From positions 43,454 to 107,453 of the forward strand of contig JAAWOU010000002.1 of NCBI GenBank assembly GCA_022799755.1: DNA of 64,000 nucleotides, in the 5' to 3' direction. The translations under genes were made by a program, and so were the position numbers. Position 1 is the stretch's first letter. Each line of letters starts with the position of its first letter. This document shows, one piece after another, positions 34,006 to 44,699 of the stretch. Under the pieces are notes generated by a model. It saw only the letters and a list, made by a program, of their open reading frames with translations, ran no database searches and had not been told where the DNA came from. This DNA is from Lachnospiraceae bacterium. Its GTDB lineage: Bacteria > Bacillota > Clostridia > Lachnospirales > Lachnospiraceae.

Positions 34006-35736
34006 ATGCAGAAAAATTATCCAAGGCCGCAGTTATGCAGGGAAAACTGGAAAGACTTAAACGGGAAGTGGCGTTTTCTCTTTGACGATGAGGACAGAGG
34101 CGAAAGCAGGTGCTGGTACAAGGACGTGTTTTCGGACTACAGGGAGATCATAGTCCCCTTTTCCTATGAGACCCGGGCCAGCGGAATCGGGGACGGCAGG
34201 CTGCACCGGATAGTCTGGTACCAGAGGGATGTGGAGTGGGAGCCCTCCGGAAAGCGGACATTATTGCATTTCGAGGGCGTGGACTATGTGGCAAAGGTCT
34301 GGGTCAACGGCAGATGCGCCGGCAGCCACACAGGGGGCTATGCCAGGTTTTCCATGGACATCACCCCGTATCTTACGCCTGGGACCAACACCCTTACGGT
34401 CCGGGCACAGGACAGTGACAGCTGCGTTCAGCCCAGGGGAAAGCAGAGATGGAAGCGGGAGAATTTCGGCTGCTGGTATGTCCAGACCACGGGAATCTGG
34501 AAGACGGTGTGGATGGAGGAGGTGCCGGAGCATTATATCCAAACCATCAAGGTCACGCCGGATATTGACAGGGCCAGAGCGGTATTTTCCCTGACCCTGA
34601 ACCAAAAGCCCGAAGAACCTCTGGAGCTGGAATGCAGGATCCTGTACCAGGGCAGCTGCGTTTCCAGACAGAGGATCTGCGCGGAAGGACAGTCTGTGGC
34701 CTTTGAGCAGCCGGTATGCAATCCGGAGGAGCCATGGCAGGTGGAGTATTGGAGCCCCGGCCATCCCGCCCTTTACGATGTGGAGCTGACTTTGGAGGAC
34801 GGCAGGCAGCAGGACCGTGCGGACAGCTACTTCGGCATGCGCAAGATCTCCGCGGAGGGCGGGAAAGTGCTCCTGAACAACCGTCCCTTTTACCAGAGGC
34901 TGATCCTGGATCAGGGCTACTGGAAAGAATCCGGACTGACGCCGCCCTCGGAGGAGGCCCTGATCAGGGATATTGACCTGATTCTGCAGGCAGGCTACAA
35001 CGGCCTGCGCAAGCATGAGAAGATAGAGGACGAGAGGTTCCTGTACTGGTGTGACGTAAAAGGGCTTGTGGTATGGTGCGAGATGCCTTCCCAGTATACA
35101 TTCCACGATCGGGCCATGGAGACCTATGCCGTGCAGTGGATGGAGATTGTGAGGCAGAATTACAGCCATCCCTGCATTATCACCTGGACGGCTTTCAACG
35201 AAAGCTGGGGGATTGAGCATGTGTATACGGATGAGGCCCAGCAGAAATTTACCGAGGCGGTGTACCATCTGACCAAGGCTTTTGACGCCATGAGACCCGT
35301 GATCGTAAACGACGGGTGGGAGCATACGGTGTCCGATATCCTGACCCTCCATGACTACGAGGAGGACGCCCGGGCATTCAGGGACCGGTACGGGGACATG
35401 CAGGCTCTGGTGGAGAACCGGATTCCTTTTAATAAAGAAAGATATGCGCTGGCAAGAGGCTTTGTCTACCGGGGCCAGCCCGTGCTCCTAAGCGAGTACG
35501 GCGGCATCGCTTTCTCCACAGAGGAGGGATGGGGCTATGGCAGGCAGGCGGATTCCGAGGAGGCTTTCCTGAAGCGCTTCGGGGAGATGATGGAGGCCAT
35601 CAGGGACACACCTTATCTCACCGGATTCTGCTACACCCAGCTGACGGATGTGGAACAGGAGGTCAACGGCCTGTGCACCATGGAGCGGGAGCCGAAAGTG
35701 GATATGGACGAAATTAAGAAGATCAATATGCTCTAG
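34006..35736 (+). CDS. Glycoside hydrolase family 2 protein
   Basis: A 576-residue enzyme without signal peptide, so cytoplasmic. Domains in order: jelly-roll sugar-binding domain (about 15-175), immunoglobulin-like domain (180-275) and TIM barrel (290-576). The acid/base Glu399 lies in TAFNESWG and the nucleophile Glu497 in LLSEYGG. It is shorter than LacZ and close to the beta-glucuronidase/beta-galactosidase-like short forms; the exact linkage cleaved is not readable. It is the first gene of the operon, with AAAGGAGTGG before the ATG, and probably breaks down the imported oligosaccharide. Confidence 0.9.
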   Translation: MQKNYPRPQLCRENWKDLNGKWRFLFDDEDRGESRCWYKDVFSDYREIIVPFSYETRASGIGDGRLHRIVWYQRDVEWEPSGKRTLLHFEGVDYVAKVWVNGRCAGSHTGGYARFSMDITPYLTPGTNTLTVRAQDSDSCVQPRGKQRWKRENFGCWYVQTTGIWKTVWMEEVPEHYIQTIKVTPDIDRARAVFSLTLNQKPEEPLELECRILYQGSCVSRQRICAEGQSVAFEQPVCNPEEPWQVEYWSPGHPALYDVELTLEDGRQQDRADSYFGMRKISAEGGKVLLNNRPFYQRLILDQGYWKESGLTPPSEEALIRDIDLILQAGYNGLRKHEKIEDERFLYWCDVKGLVVWCEMPSQYTFHDRAMETYAVQWMEIVRQNYSHPCIITWTAFNESWGIEHVYTDEAQQKFTEAVYHLTKAFDAMRPVIVNDGWEHTVSDILTLHDYEEDARAFRDRYGDMQALVENRIPFNKERYALARGFVYRGQPVLLSEYGGIAFSTEEGWGYGRQADSEEAFLKRFGEMMEAIRDTPYLTGFCYTQLTDVEQEVNGLCTMEREPKVDMDEIKKINML

Positions 35737-35760
35737 CACATATGCGGGGAAGGAGATACC

Positions 35761-38637
35761 ATGAAGAGAGGAAGAAAATGGATTGTGCTGTGCTGCGCAT
35801 TTGTGTGCGGGGCTGTGGTTTTCTTCATTTCAGGCGTAAGGAAGGGCACACAGACAGCAGACCTGCAGCAGGCCATGGAGGCCATGGAAGAGCTTCTGTT
35901 TTCCCAGGACGGCATTGACACGGAGAATTACAAGAAATATATCGCCGGATACCAGTCGCAGGTCTACCAGGGAGAGGACATCCGTTTTGACTTAAGCGAA
36001 CTTCCTGAGGAGGAAAGGACGGCAGGCGCGAGAGAGGGGATGGACTTTCGGCTGGAGGTGGAGGAGGCCGGCCTGTATACGGTAGGCTTCCGCTACAAAT
36101 GCACCGGGGACAATATTCTCCAGACCAGTATGGCGCTTGCGTGCAACGGAGCCTATCCCTATGAGGAGCTGCAGCGCCTGTTCTTCCCGGATACCTGGGT
36201 CTCCGGAGAGAAGCAGTACGACCGGTATGGGAACGAATGCATCGCCATGCCCGGGAGGCAAAACGCCTGGAGCTTTACCTGGATGCGTGACATTTCCTTT
36301 TTGCAGAACGCGCCCCTTATGGTGTATTTAAATCAGGGGGAAAACGAATTTTCCCTGACGGCCAACGAGGGCAGCGTGGTCATCGAAGAAGTGGTGCTGG
36401 CGGCGCCTGTGAGCGTGGCCGGGGACGGGGAACAGACAGCCGCAGGCTCTGCCTGCATTGAGATTGAGGCAGAGGACTTTTGCTATCGGAACTCCCCCAA
36501 CATTCGCACAGAGAGCTCTTTCAATCCTGACGTCACTCCCTGCGACGGGACGCTGAAGCTTCAGAACGTGATCGAGGAGGCCTCCTTTCGGATCGGGGGC
36601 ACCAGCGTGTCCTATGAGGTGGAGGTGGATACGGAGGGGTACTATTATCTTGCCTTTGACTATCAGCAGAGCTCCAAATCCAATTTTACGGTGTACCGGA
36701 ATCTCTATATCGACGGTGCCATTCCCTCGGCTTCCTATGAGAACATAGGCTTTCCCTATACCAATGCCTATGAGCGCAAATGCCTGGAGGCGCCGGTGTA
36801 CCTGACGGCGGGAACCCACGAACTGACCCTTGAGGTGTCTCTGGCGCCCTATGGGGACGCGGTGGCCATACTGGACGCCATTGTAGCCAAGATCAATGAC
36901 ATGGCCCTGTCCGTGAACAAGATCACCGGAGGCAATACCAGCAAATACAGGGACTTTGACCTGGACGAGTATGACTTGGACATTGCGGGTAATCTAAGTG
37001 TCTGGGCGGACACCATAGAGCAGGTATACGGGATCCTGACCCGGGCGGACCAGTTCGGGGAGAAGAACGGGGAGATCAAGCTGCTGGACACTGCGGCGGT
37101 ATCCCTGCGGGAGCTGGCGGCAAAGCCCAATGAGCTGCCCCAGAATATCAACCGCTTCTCCTATGGGGACAGCTCGGTGCGCCAGTACCTGACCACAGTG
37201 TCGGAGAATCTCAGCATGGGAGACTGCTCTTTTGACAAAATCTATCTCTATCAGGAGGACGGGGCGCTTCCGGCCCGAAAAGGCTTTTTCGAAAAGCTTT
37301 CCCTGCGGGCGGAGCACTTCATCGCCTCCTTTACCCAGGATGACTATGCGCCCGGCTATGGGGACTCGGATACCCTGGAGATCTGGGTGAACCGGCCCAG
37401 GCAGTATCTGGAGATGATCCAGAGGATGGCGGATACGGACTTTACGGAGCGCACGGGCATCAAGGTGAACCTGTCTATTGTGCCGGACCAGCAGAAGCTG
37501 ATCCTGGCCAATGCCTCAGGGAAAGCTCCCGACGGCGCCATCGGCATCAGCGCAGGATATGTGTATGACCTGGCCGTGCGAAAGGCTTTGGCAGATTTGA
37601 GGCAGTTTGGGGATTTTAAGGAGGTGGGCAGGCGCTTCGCCCCGGGGATGCTGATTCCCGGCGTATGCGATGAGGGCGTCTACGCCATCCCGGAGACCTT
37701 TAACTTTTATGTCCTGTTCTACAGGACGGATATTTTTGAGAAATTAAATCTCCCTGTGCCGGACAATATGGATCAGGTCAGGGACCTGCTGCCGGAGTTA
37801 AACCGGATGGGGCTGGGCTTCAATACCCATGTGGCCAATCTGCCCACCAAGACCTTTGCCGCCACGGCGCCTTTCGTATTCCAGAGCGGCGGCAGTCTCT
37901 ACGAGGAGGGAGCCATGACCTGCAGGCTGGACTCGCCGGAGGTGATAGAGGGCTTTCGGTATCTCACGGAGAATTTCACGGTCTATGACATGGACTATGA
38001 GATTCTGAGCTTTTACCAGTCTTTCCGGGACGGCCGGACTCCCGTCGGCGTGTCCAACTACGGAACCTACAACCTGTTAACCAACGCTGCACCGGAGCTG
38101 AACGGCTGCTGGGACATTGCGCTGTATCCGGGGCTGGTGCAGGAGGACGGAACCGTAGACCGCTCCACCTCCGGGGCCGCGGAGAGCTGCGTGGTCTTCG
38201 AGGCCTCGGCGCAGAAGCAGGCTGCATGGGAATTCATCAGCTGGTGGATGTCCGATGAGGTACAGACGGAATTCTCCTTTATGCTCCAGGCTACCTTGGG
38301 CAATGAGTATATGTGGAACTCCGCCAACTTAAACGCCATTGCGGCAGCGCCCTGGAGCACCGACCACAAGAGGATCATCATGGAACAGCTTAGCTGGACC
38401 GACGAGATGCCTCCGGTGCCCGGAAACTATATCGTGGAGCGGGAAATGGGCAATGTGCTGGTGAATGTGGTGACATCCAATGTAAATCTGCGGACAGCCA
38501 TTGACGATGCCCAGAAGCGCATCAATGCGGAGCTTTTGCGCAAGCTGGAGGAATTCGGTTATATCGACGGCGGGGGGAACCGGAAGAAAGAGCTGGTCAT
38601 ACCGGACATAGAGACGATTGAGGGGTGGTTGGAATGA
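35761..38637 (+). CDS. Modular extracellular solute-binding protein
   Basis: A 958-residue surface protein anchored by an N-terminal helix (about 7-26, no lipobox). Two beta-rich modules follow at about 60-225 and 235-385; the second opens with CIEIEAEDF and looks like a CBM6/35-type carbohydrate-binding module. A helical linker reaches to about 530. The last part is a type-1 sugar-binding-protein fold ([58 protein letters not shown]). It is more than twice the usual size and probably captures a polysaccharide-derived ligand directly at the surface. The permease gene overlaps its stop by 4 bp. Confidence 0.82.
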   Translation: MKRGRKWIVLCCAFVCGAVVFFISGVRKGTQTADLQQAMEAMEELLFSQDGIDTENYKKYIAGYQSQVYQGEDIRFDLSELPEEERTAGAREGMDFRLEVEEAGLYTVGFRYKCTGDNILQTSMALACNGAYPYEELQRLFFPDTWVSGEKQYDRYGNECIAMPGRQNAWSFTWMRDISFLQNAPLMVYLNQGENEFSLTANEGSVVIEEVVLAAPVSVAGDGEQTAAGSACIEIEAEDFCYRNSPNIRTESSFNPDVTPCDGTLKLQNVIEEASFRIGGTSVSYEVEVDTEGYYYLAFDYQQSSKSNFTVYRNLYIDGAIPSASYENIGFPYTNAYERKCLEAPVYLTAGTHELTLEVSLAPYGDAVAILDAIVAKINDMALSVNKITGGNTSKYRDFDLDEYDLDIAGNLSVWADTIEQVYGILTRADQFGEKNGEIKLLDTAAVSLRELAAKPNELPQNINRFSYGDSSVRQYLTTVSENLSMGDCSFDKIYLYQEDGALPARKGFFEKLSLRAEHFIASFTQDDYAPGYGDSDTLEIWVNRPRQYLEMIQRMADTDFTERTGIKVNLSIVPDQQKLILANASGKAPDGAIGISAGYVYDLAVRKALADLRQFGDFKEVGRRFAPGMLIPGVCDEGVYAIPETFNFYVLFYRTDIFEKLNLPVPDNMDQVRDLLPELNRMGLGFNTHVANLPTKTFAATAPFVFQSGGSLYEEGAMTCRLDSPEVIEGFRYLTENFTVYDMDYEILSFYQSFRDGRTPVGVSNYGTYNLLTNAAPELNGCWDIALYPGLVQEDGTVDRSTSGAAESCVVFEASAQKQAAWEFISWWMSDEVQTEFSFMLQATLGNEYMWNSANLNAIAAAPWSTDHKRIIMEQLSWTDEMPPVPGNYIVEREMGNVLVNVVTSNVNLRTAIDDAQKRINAELLRKLEEFGYIDGGGNRKKELVIPDIETIEGWLE

Positions 38638-39524
38638 AGAAAAGGAGATTCAGGGTAAATGCTGCCGTATGGTTTCTGCTGCCGTATTTATTGATGTTCG
38701 TCACTTTCATCGTGATACCGGTGCTTGCGGCAATGGTTCTAAGCTTTACGAACTACGATGCGGTGCAGACGCCGAAGCCGGCGGGGTTCCTCAACTACAT
38801 CAATCTGCTGACCCAGGACGAGATCTTCATGCAGTATGTTCTGCCCAATACCTGTGTGTTCGCTTTCGTCGTGGGACCGGTGGGATATATGCTTTCCTTT
38901 CTGCTGGCATGGATGCTGGCCCAGATCAGCAAGGTGCCCCGGACCATCCTGGCCCTTTTGATCTACTCCCCCTCCATGACTTCAGGGGTGGCTATGGCGG
39001 TGGTCTGGAAAATCATCTTTGCGGGAGACCAGATGGGCTATGTGAATTCCCTGCTGATGAATTTAGGGATCACAAACCAGCCGATTCTCTTTACCTCCGA
39101 CGCGAGATTCCTGCTGCCCATTATGATCGTGGTATCTCTGTGGAGCAGTATGGGCGTGGGTTTTCTGGCCATCCTGGCGGGAATCCTGAATATCAATCCG
39201 GAGTACTATGAGGCGGCTGCCATAGACGGGATACGCAACAGATTCCAGGAGATTTTCTATATCACCATTCCCCAGATGAAGCCTCAGATGATGTTCGCGG
39301 CAGTGATGGCGGTGGTGAACACTTTTTCCGCCGGGGCCATAGGCGTGCAGCTAAGCGGCTCCAATCCCACGCCGGCCTACGCGGGACAGTTAATTGTGAA
39401 TCACATTGAGGACTACGGCTTTATCCGGTATGAGATGGGGTATGCGTCGGCGATTTCGGTGGTGCTGCTGGCAGGGGTCTACACCATTTCCAGGGTGGCC
39501 GGCAGAGTATTTCGAGAGGACTAA
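38634..39524 (+). CDS. Sugar ABC transporter permease, MalF/UgpA type (first)
   Basis: A 296-residue membrane protein with six helices. The coupling motif that contacts the ATPase is visible as [20 protein letters not shown]. The start is within an ATGA overlap with the modular binding-protein gene, so the pair is translationally linked and presumably works together. The partner MalG-type subunit must be one of the permeases further down the operon. Confidence 0.9.
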   Translation: MKKRRFRVNAAVWFLLPYLLMFVTFIVIPVLAAMVLSFTNYDAVQTPKPAGFLNYINLLTQDEIFMQYVLPNTCVFAFVVGPVGYMLSFLLAWMLAQISKVPRTILALLIYSPSMTSGVAMAVVWKIIFAGDQMGYVNSLLMNLGITNQPILFTSDARFLLPIMIVVSLWSSMGVGFLAILAGILNINPEYYEAAAIDGIRNRFQEIFYITIPQMKPQMMFAAVMAVVNTFSAGAIGVQLSGSNPTPAYAGQLIVNHIEDYGFIRYEMGYASAISVVLLAGVYTISRVAGRVFRED

Positions 39525-39538
39525 AGGAGGTGGGCTGT

Positions 39539-41578
39539 ATGAGGGTAAAAGGCAATCGAATCAGAAATGTCTTGCTGTGGGCGGTCTGCTTGTGCCTGTT
39601 AGGCTTCCCGATGGGGGTAAAGGCCCAGGGAGCCCCTTACACATCGCTCACCATAGACAAAGACGGCTACCCCGTGCGGACTGTGGACGGCTACATCCCG
39701 GGAGGACTCTGGGACAAGATCGGAGAGGAACAGCTTAAGAAGCCGTCGGATCTCTTTATCTCAAAAGAGGACGAAATGTACATAGCGGACACGGGAAACA
39801 GGCGGATTCTGGTATGCAGTCTGGAGGGGGAGTACCTAAGGGAGATCAGCCAGGGGCTGGAAGAGCCCGCGGGCGTATTCGTGACCGAAGAGGGTCTGGT
39901 CTATGTGGCGGATACAAAAGCCGGGAAAATCCTGGTGTTTGACAGGGAGGGCGCTTTGGTAAAGGAGTTCGGCACGCCGGTAAGCCCCCTGTTTGGCAAG
40001 TCGGCAAAGTACGCGCCCACCAAGCTGGTGGTAAACCGCTCCGGCACCATATACGCGCTGTCGGAGGGCAATGCGGAGGGAATACTGACCATTTCCGACT
40101 ATGGAGATTTCTACGGATATTTCGGCGCCAACGAGACTTATATGTCTTTGGCCAACCGCATCAGGCGGGCCCTGTTTACCGAGGAACAGTTAAAAAGCAT
40201 GCAGAAAAGCGTTCCTCCCTCCGCCTGCAATATCGACATGGACAGCACGGGCCTGATTTACACAGTGACCCAGGGGTCGGAGGGGGACGGCCTGAAGAAA
40301 TTCAATATGGCCGGAAACAACATGCTCGGCGATATTTTCGTGGATACTTTGGTGACGGATGTGGCGGTGGGAAGCATTGACAATATCTTCGCCGTATCCA
40401 AACAGGGATACATTTACGAGTACACCAGGGACGGAGAGCTGCTGTTCCATTTCGGCGGCACCGACGACGGCAACAATCGGATGGGCCTGTTCACCACGGC
40501 CCAGGCCATTGAGGCGGACTCCCGAAACCGTCTGTACGTGCTGGATTCCGGAAGAGGAGACATTACCGTCTTCCAACCGACGGAGTATGCGGACACGGTC
40601 CATCAGGCCCTGGCGCTGTACCAGGAGGGACTTTACACCGAGAGCAGGGAACCCTGGGAGAGGGTGCTAAGGCAAAACGGCCTGTTTGACTATGCCTACC
40701 GGGGCATTGCCCAGGCCCAGTACAAGCTGGAGGACTACGGAGGCGCCATGGAGGCGGCCAGGCTGGGCGGAGCGGGAGATACCTACTCCAGCGCATTCTG
40801 GCAGATCCGCAACCGGTGGCTGAGGGACCATATTGTGGCAGTGTTCTGGATCCTGCTTGGGCTTGTCTGTCTGGGAAAAATATGGCGCAGATGGGGAGAC
40901 CGGATTCCGGTTATCCGCAGGATTCGCGCAGGTCTGCGCTTTCTGGGCCGTACCAGAGGCGTAAGAGAACTTGGATTTCTGCGCTATGTGATCAAGAACC
41001 CGGCGGATGCTTTCTACGGCATCAAGCATGAGGGAAAGGTGTCCGTGGCCACGGCCACAGCGGTATATCTGCTGTTTTTCCTGCTGTTCGTGGCAGGCAA
41101 ATACGGCAGCGGCTTTCTCTTCAAGACAGTGCCGGACGGGCAGTATGACATCGGAGGGGACATGGTCCGCACCCTGGGGGTCATGATTTTGTTCGTGGTC
41201 TGCAGCCATATGATCTGTTCCATCCGGGACGGAGAGGCCACCCTGAAGCAGAATTACTGCGCTTTTATATACTGCTTCATGCCATATCTGTTCCTGAAGC
41301 CCGCGGCATTTGCGCTGAGCCATGTACTTACCTACAATGAAAGCTTCCTGATCGGCATGCTGAACTTTATCATGGTGGCGGGGACGGGGATTTTGATCTA
41401 TTTCTGTATCAAGGAGATACAATGCTATACCTACAGGGAGACCTTTATCAGCATCTTCCTGACATTGTTCACCATGTTGATCGTGGCGGCGGCAGGCTTT
41501 ATCCTGTTTGCGCTGATGCGGCAGGTATGGGATTTCGCCATAGGGATTTATAAGGAGGTGTACTACCGTGGCAGATAG
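39539..41578 (+). CDS. NHL-repeat propeller / YIP1-domain membrane protein
   Basis: A 679-residue protein preceded by AAAGGAGGTGGG. A signal peptide (about 1-32) leads to six or so NHL-type repeats, for example KPSDLFISKEDEMYIADTGN and EPAGVFVTEEGLVYVADTKA (70-370). A short TPR-like stretch (385-425: ALALYQEGLYTESREPWERV) is followed by a helix and then a YIP1-like membrane domain with five or six helices (about 430-670). The propeller is expected outside the cell. Function unknown; it sits between a permease and DUF5696 gene and may organise the transporter or bind ligand. Confidence 0.82.
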   Translation: MRVKGNRIRNVLLWAVCLCLLGFPMGVKAQGAPYTSLTIDKDGYPVRTVDGYIPGGLWDKIGEEQLKKPSDLFISKEDEMYIADTGNRRILVCSLEGEYLREISQGLEEPAGVFVTEEGLVYVADTKAGKILVFDREGALVKEFGTPVSPLFGKSAKYAPTKLVVNRSGTIYALSEGNAEGILTISDYGDFYGYFGANETYMSLANRIRRALFTEEQLKSMQKSVPPSACNIDMDSTGLIYTVTQGSEGDGLKKFNMAGNNMLGDIFVDTLVTDVAVGSIDNIFAVSKQGYIYEYTRDGELLFHFGGTDDGNNRMGLFTTAQAIEADSRNRLYVLDSGRGDITVFQPTEYADTVHQALALYQEGLYTESREPWERVLRQNGLFDYAYRGIAQAQYKLEDYGGAMEAARLGGAGDTYSSAFWQIRNRWLRDHIVAVFWILLGLVCLGKIWRRWGDRIPVIRRIRAGLRFLGRTRGVRELGFLRYVIKNPADAFYGIKHEGKVSVATATAVYLLFFLLFVAGKYGSGFLFKTVPDGQYDIGGDMVRTLGVMILFVVCSHMICSIRDGEATLKQNYCAFIYCFMPYLFLKPAAFALSHVLTYNESFLIGMLNFIMVAGTGILIYFCIKEIQCYTYRETFISIFLTLFTMLIVAAAGFILFALMRQVWDFAIGIYKEVYYRGR

Positions 41579-43736
41579 AAGATACAGGCTCCTGGGGGCA
41601 ATAACGGCGGCCGTGCTCTGCTTTTTTGCCGCACCCGTCCATGCGCGGGCCGGCGGGTCGGAAAGCGTACACCAAAACCTGCCCGGGGAGAAGCCGGACA
41701 TGGGAAACGAGAGATATCAGCTGCTTTTGGACGAAGAGACTCTGGGCATTACGGTTCTGGATAAGGCGTCCGGGGAGGACTGGAAAACCGTGCTGGACTA
41801 TACGGAGGGCAACGAGATCTGGAACGGCCTGTGCAATTCCGGAATCACTCTGGAATTCTACCAGGGAGGCTCTACGATTCCGGTATCCGTATCTGTGTAT
41901 AACGAAAAACCGGACTTGGAAATTTCTTATTATGAGGACGGCTTTGACGCCGATCTGCACTATGAGGCTTACGATTTCCGGATGCGGCTACAGGTTCGGA
42001 TAGAGGATGACGCTCTGAGCGTCTTCGTTCCGGGGGAATCCATAGAGGAGGGGGAGGAATATCTGCTGGGCGCAGTCTGGCTCTACCCTATGTTCGGTGC
42101 GAACGCTCCCGGGGAGGAAGAGGGATACATGGTCATCCCCGAGGGCGCGGGCGCCACCATTGACCTGGCGGATAATCACGGAAAATTCAAGACGCCTTAC
42201 ACCAAGCGGATTTACGGCAGCAATGTGGGCATAGATCCCATTGCCGCCAGCCGGTACAATGTGCCCGTGGTGACAGAGCCCCAGACCATATCCCTGCCCG
42301 TGTGGGGGATGGTGTACACAGGCAAAGAGAGGGGCTTTTTGGGAATCATTACGGACGGAGAGTATAACGCGCAGCTTCTGGCCTATCCAAACGGCGTGAC
42401 CACGCCCTACAACTGGGTCAGCGCCAAATTCCTGGTCCGGGAGATCTACACCCGCCAGACAGCCAAATCCAGCGGCGTCCCTGCCGTGGAGAGCAAAGGG
42501 GACATCCGGGATATGGGGGTGCGGTATCTGTTCGCGGACGGGGAGGAGGCAGACTACGCGGGGCTTGCAAAGGCCTATCAGACCTATCTGGCGGCACGGG
42601 GAATCCTTGGCAGACAGGAGGATGCTTTCCGGATCAAGCTGGATTTTCTGGGGGCGGACTCCAAAAAGTGGTTTCTTTTCAACCAATTGGTGCCAATGAC
42701 CACTTTGGAGGATATGGATGAGATTCTGGAGGAACTGGAGAGCCGGGGCGTCCGGGACGTGATGCCCGTATACTTTGGATGGCAGAGGGACGGAGCCACC
42801 AGATCCCTTGGAAGCGGGGATTTCCGGATCGCTCCCGGCCTGGGCTCCGCAGAGGAACTGGAGCGGCTGATGGAAAAATGGGACAGAAAAGGGAGCGGAC
42901 TTGTCTTACACCAGGATTTCCTGCTGGCCTGCACGGACAGGCTCTACAATACCTCCACGGATATCGTCAAGTCCGTGAGCCAGACGCTGGTAGAGATCCC
43001 CACCAACCAGAAGCTGTTCAAAACCATGTACTATATGACGCCGCTCAGAACGGCCCGGATGATGGAGCGCTTTACGAAACAGTATAGGGACACGGTTCTG
43101 TCCCATGTAAGCATAGAGGGTGTGACGGACAATCTGTATTCCTACTATTCCTCCGGCGTGACCTATACCAGGGAGGAATGCGCCAGGCAGCAGATGCAGG
43201 CCCTGGAGGAGCTTACCTTTGCCCGGATCGGAATGACCGCTCCCAATGTGTACCTGTGGGAGGATATGGCGGAGTATTACGATATGCCCATGACCACCTC
43301 CAAGTACAATATGATCGATAAGGAGATTCCTTTCCTGCCCATGGTGCTGCGGGGGTATGTGCCCTACTGGGCGTCCTATACCAACTTTGAAGCCAATGAA
43401 AAGGAGTTCTTCCTGAAGCTTTTGGAATACGGGGCCTATCCTGCATTCCTCCTGACCAAGGAACCGCCGGTGGAGCTGCGCAACACCAACTCCTCCTATA
43501 TCTACACTTCCGAGTTCTCCGTGCTGGAGGAAAAGATCCTGCGGTATGACAGAGAGATCGGGGAGGTCCTGCGGCAGGTGGAGGGAGCGGGCATCACAGC
43601 CCATGCGTATCTCACGGACCGGGTGGTCAGGGTGGAATATGAAAACGGAGTCAAGCTTGTGATCAATTATGGAGACGGGGATTATGCGTACCGGGGCGAG
43701 AGCATTCCCGCCTGCTCATATAGCCTGATTCAGTAG
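41568..43736 (+). CDS. Secreted DUF5696-domain protein
   Basis: A 722-residue exported protein. Translation begins at GTG 41568, ten bases into the end of the previous gene, with AAGGAGG upstream. A signal peptide (1-27, cleavage near VHARA) is followed by a beta-sandwich part (about 45-330) and a region of alternating strands and helices (345-690) with segments RGVRDVMPVYFGWQRDGATR, GSGLVLHQDFL and SIEGVTDNLYSYYS. This arrangement resembles glycoside hydrolases that join a beta sandwich to a TIM barrel, but that is inference. No lipobox. Confidence 0.8.
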   Translation: MADRRYRLLGAITAAVLCFFAAPVHARAGGSESVHQNLPGEKPDMGNERYQLLLDEETLGITVLDKASGEDWKTVLDYTEGNEIWNGLCNSGITLEFYQGGSTIPVSVSVYNEKPDLEISYYEDGFDADLHYEAYDFRMRLQVRIEDDALSVFVPGESIEEGEEYLLGAVWLYPMFGANAPGEEEGYMVIPEGAGATIDLADNHGKFKTPYTKRIYGSNVGIDPIAASRYNVPVVTEPQTISLPVWGMVYTGKERGFLGIITDGEYNAQLLAYPNGVTTPYNWVSAKFLVREIYTRQTAKSSGVPAVESKGDIRDMGVRYLFADGEEADYAGLAKAYQTYLAARGILGRQEDAFRIKLDFLGADSKKWFLFNQLVPMTTLEDMDEILEELESRGVRDVMPVYFGWQRDGATRSLGSGDFRIAPGLGSAEELERLMEKWDRKGSGLVLHQDFLLACTDRLYNTSTDIVKSVSQTLVEIPTNQKLFKTMYYMTPLRTARMMERFTKQYRDTVLSHVSIEGVTDNLYSYYSSGVTYTREECARQQMQALEELTFARIGMTAPNVYLWEDMAEYYDMPMTTSKYNMIDKEIPFLPMVLRGYVPYWASYTNFEANEKEFFLKLLEYGAYPAFLLTKEPPVELRNTNSSYIYTSEFSVLEEKILRYDREIGEVLRQVEGAGITAHAYLTDRVVRVEYENGVKLVINYGDGDYAYRGESIPACSYSLIQ

Positions 43737-43748
43737 GGAGGTGGTCCA

Positions 43749-44699
43749 ATGAAAGGATTTCAAGGGAAGAAAAAAGTGCCTGCCGCGGCGGGCAAAGGAA
43801 GCGGGCGGCATCTGACCATGTCCCGGAAGAAGAGCCTGGTAGGGCTGCTGTTCGTGACGCCGTGGCTGGCGGGGTTTTTCGTCTTCTTTGCCTCTCCGCT
43901 GCTGCAGGCCGTAAACTATAGCCTGAACAAGGTGACTATCACGGCCACGGGCAGGAAGATGACCTATGTGGGGATTGGGAACTATCAGGATATTTTCCTA
44001 AAGGACGCCTATTTCGTGGACAGACTGCTGAATTTTTTAAAGGAGATTATCCTGCAGCTGCCGTTGATACTGGTATTCTCTCTGGTGATCGCCATTCTGC
44101 TCAATCAGTCCGTGAAAGGGAAAGGGATTTTCCGGACCCTGTTCTTTCTGCCCATCATCGTGGTCAGCGGACCCGTGATGCAGATGCTGATCAGCTCCGG
44201 CTCCACCACCATTCCGCTGATAGAGCAGTACGGGCTCTACGAGATGATAGAGGAGACGGTGCCGAAGTTTCTCAGAGAGCCTGTCACGGGACTGTTTGGC
44301 GAGCTGCTGCTGATCTTATGGTATTCCGGCGTGCCTACCCTGATCTTTCTGGCGGGGCTGCAGAAGATCGATACCACGCTGTACGAGGCGTCCTATATGG
44401 ACGGAGCTTCCTCCTGGGTGGCATTCTGGAAGATCGTGCTTCCCTCCATCCGGGGCATGATCCTGATCAACAGCATTTATGTGACGGTGTTCCTGGCCAC
44501 CTCGGAGCTGAACGAGGTCATTGACCTGATTCGCAGCAATATGCTAAACGCCAGCAAGGGATTCGGCATTGCCTCTGCCATGGCGTGGCTCTACACCATA
44601 TGCATCCTGGTCATCATCGGTCTGTGCTACGCGCTCTTCGGCCGGACCCGGGACGGGGAGAAGCCGAAAAAATCCGGCGGAAAGGGGCGGAAACCATGA
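43749..44699 (+). CDS. Sugar ABC transporter permease, MalF/LplB type (second)
   Basis: A 316-residue six-helix permease with a basic N-terminal tail of about 28 residues. The start of the membrane part is VGLLFVTPWLAGFFVFFASP. The coupling motif is seen as TLYEASYMDGASSWVAFWKI. It overlaps the next permease by 4 bp, so those two form an obvious pair. Confidence 0.92.
   Translation: MKGFQGKKKVPAAAGKGSGRHLTMSRKKSLVGLLFVTPWLAGFFVFFASPLLQAVNYSLNKVTITATGRKMTYVGIGNYQDIFLKDAYFVDRLLNFLKEIILQLPLILVFSLVIAILLNQSVKGKGIFRTLFFLPIIVVSGPVMQMLISSGSTTIPLIEQYGLYEMIEETVPKFLREPVTGLFGELLLILWYSGVPTLIFLAGLQKIDTTLYEASYMDGASSWVAFWKIVLPSIRGMILINSIYVTVFLATSELNEVIDLIRSNMLNASKGFGIASAMAWLYTICILVIIGLCYALFGRTRDGEKPKKSGGKGRKP

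Noticed and set aside
34261-35352. Long antisense reading frame inside the GH2 gene
   Set aside because: It mirrors the codon bias of the GH2 gene, has no ribosome binding site and no family signature.
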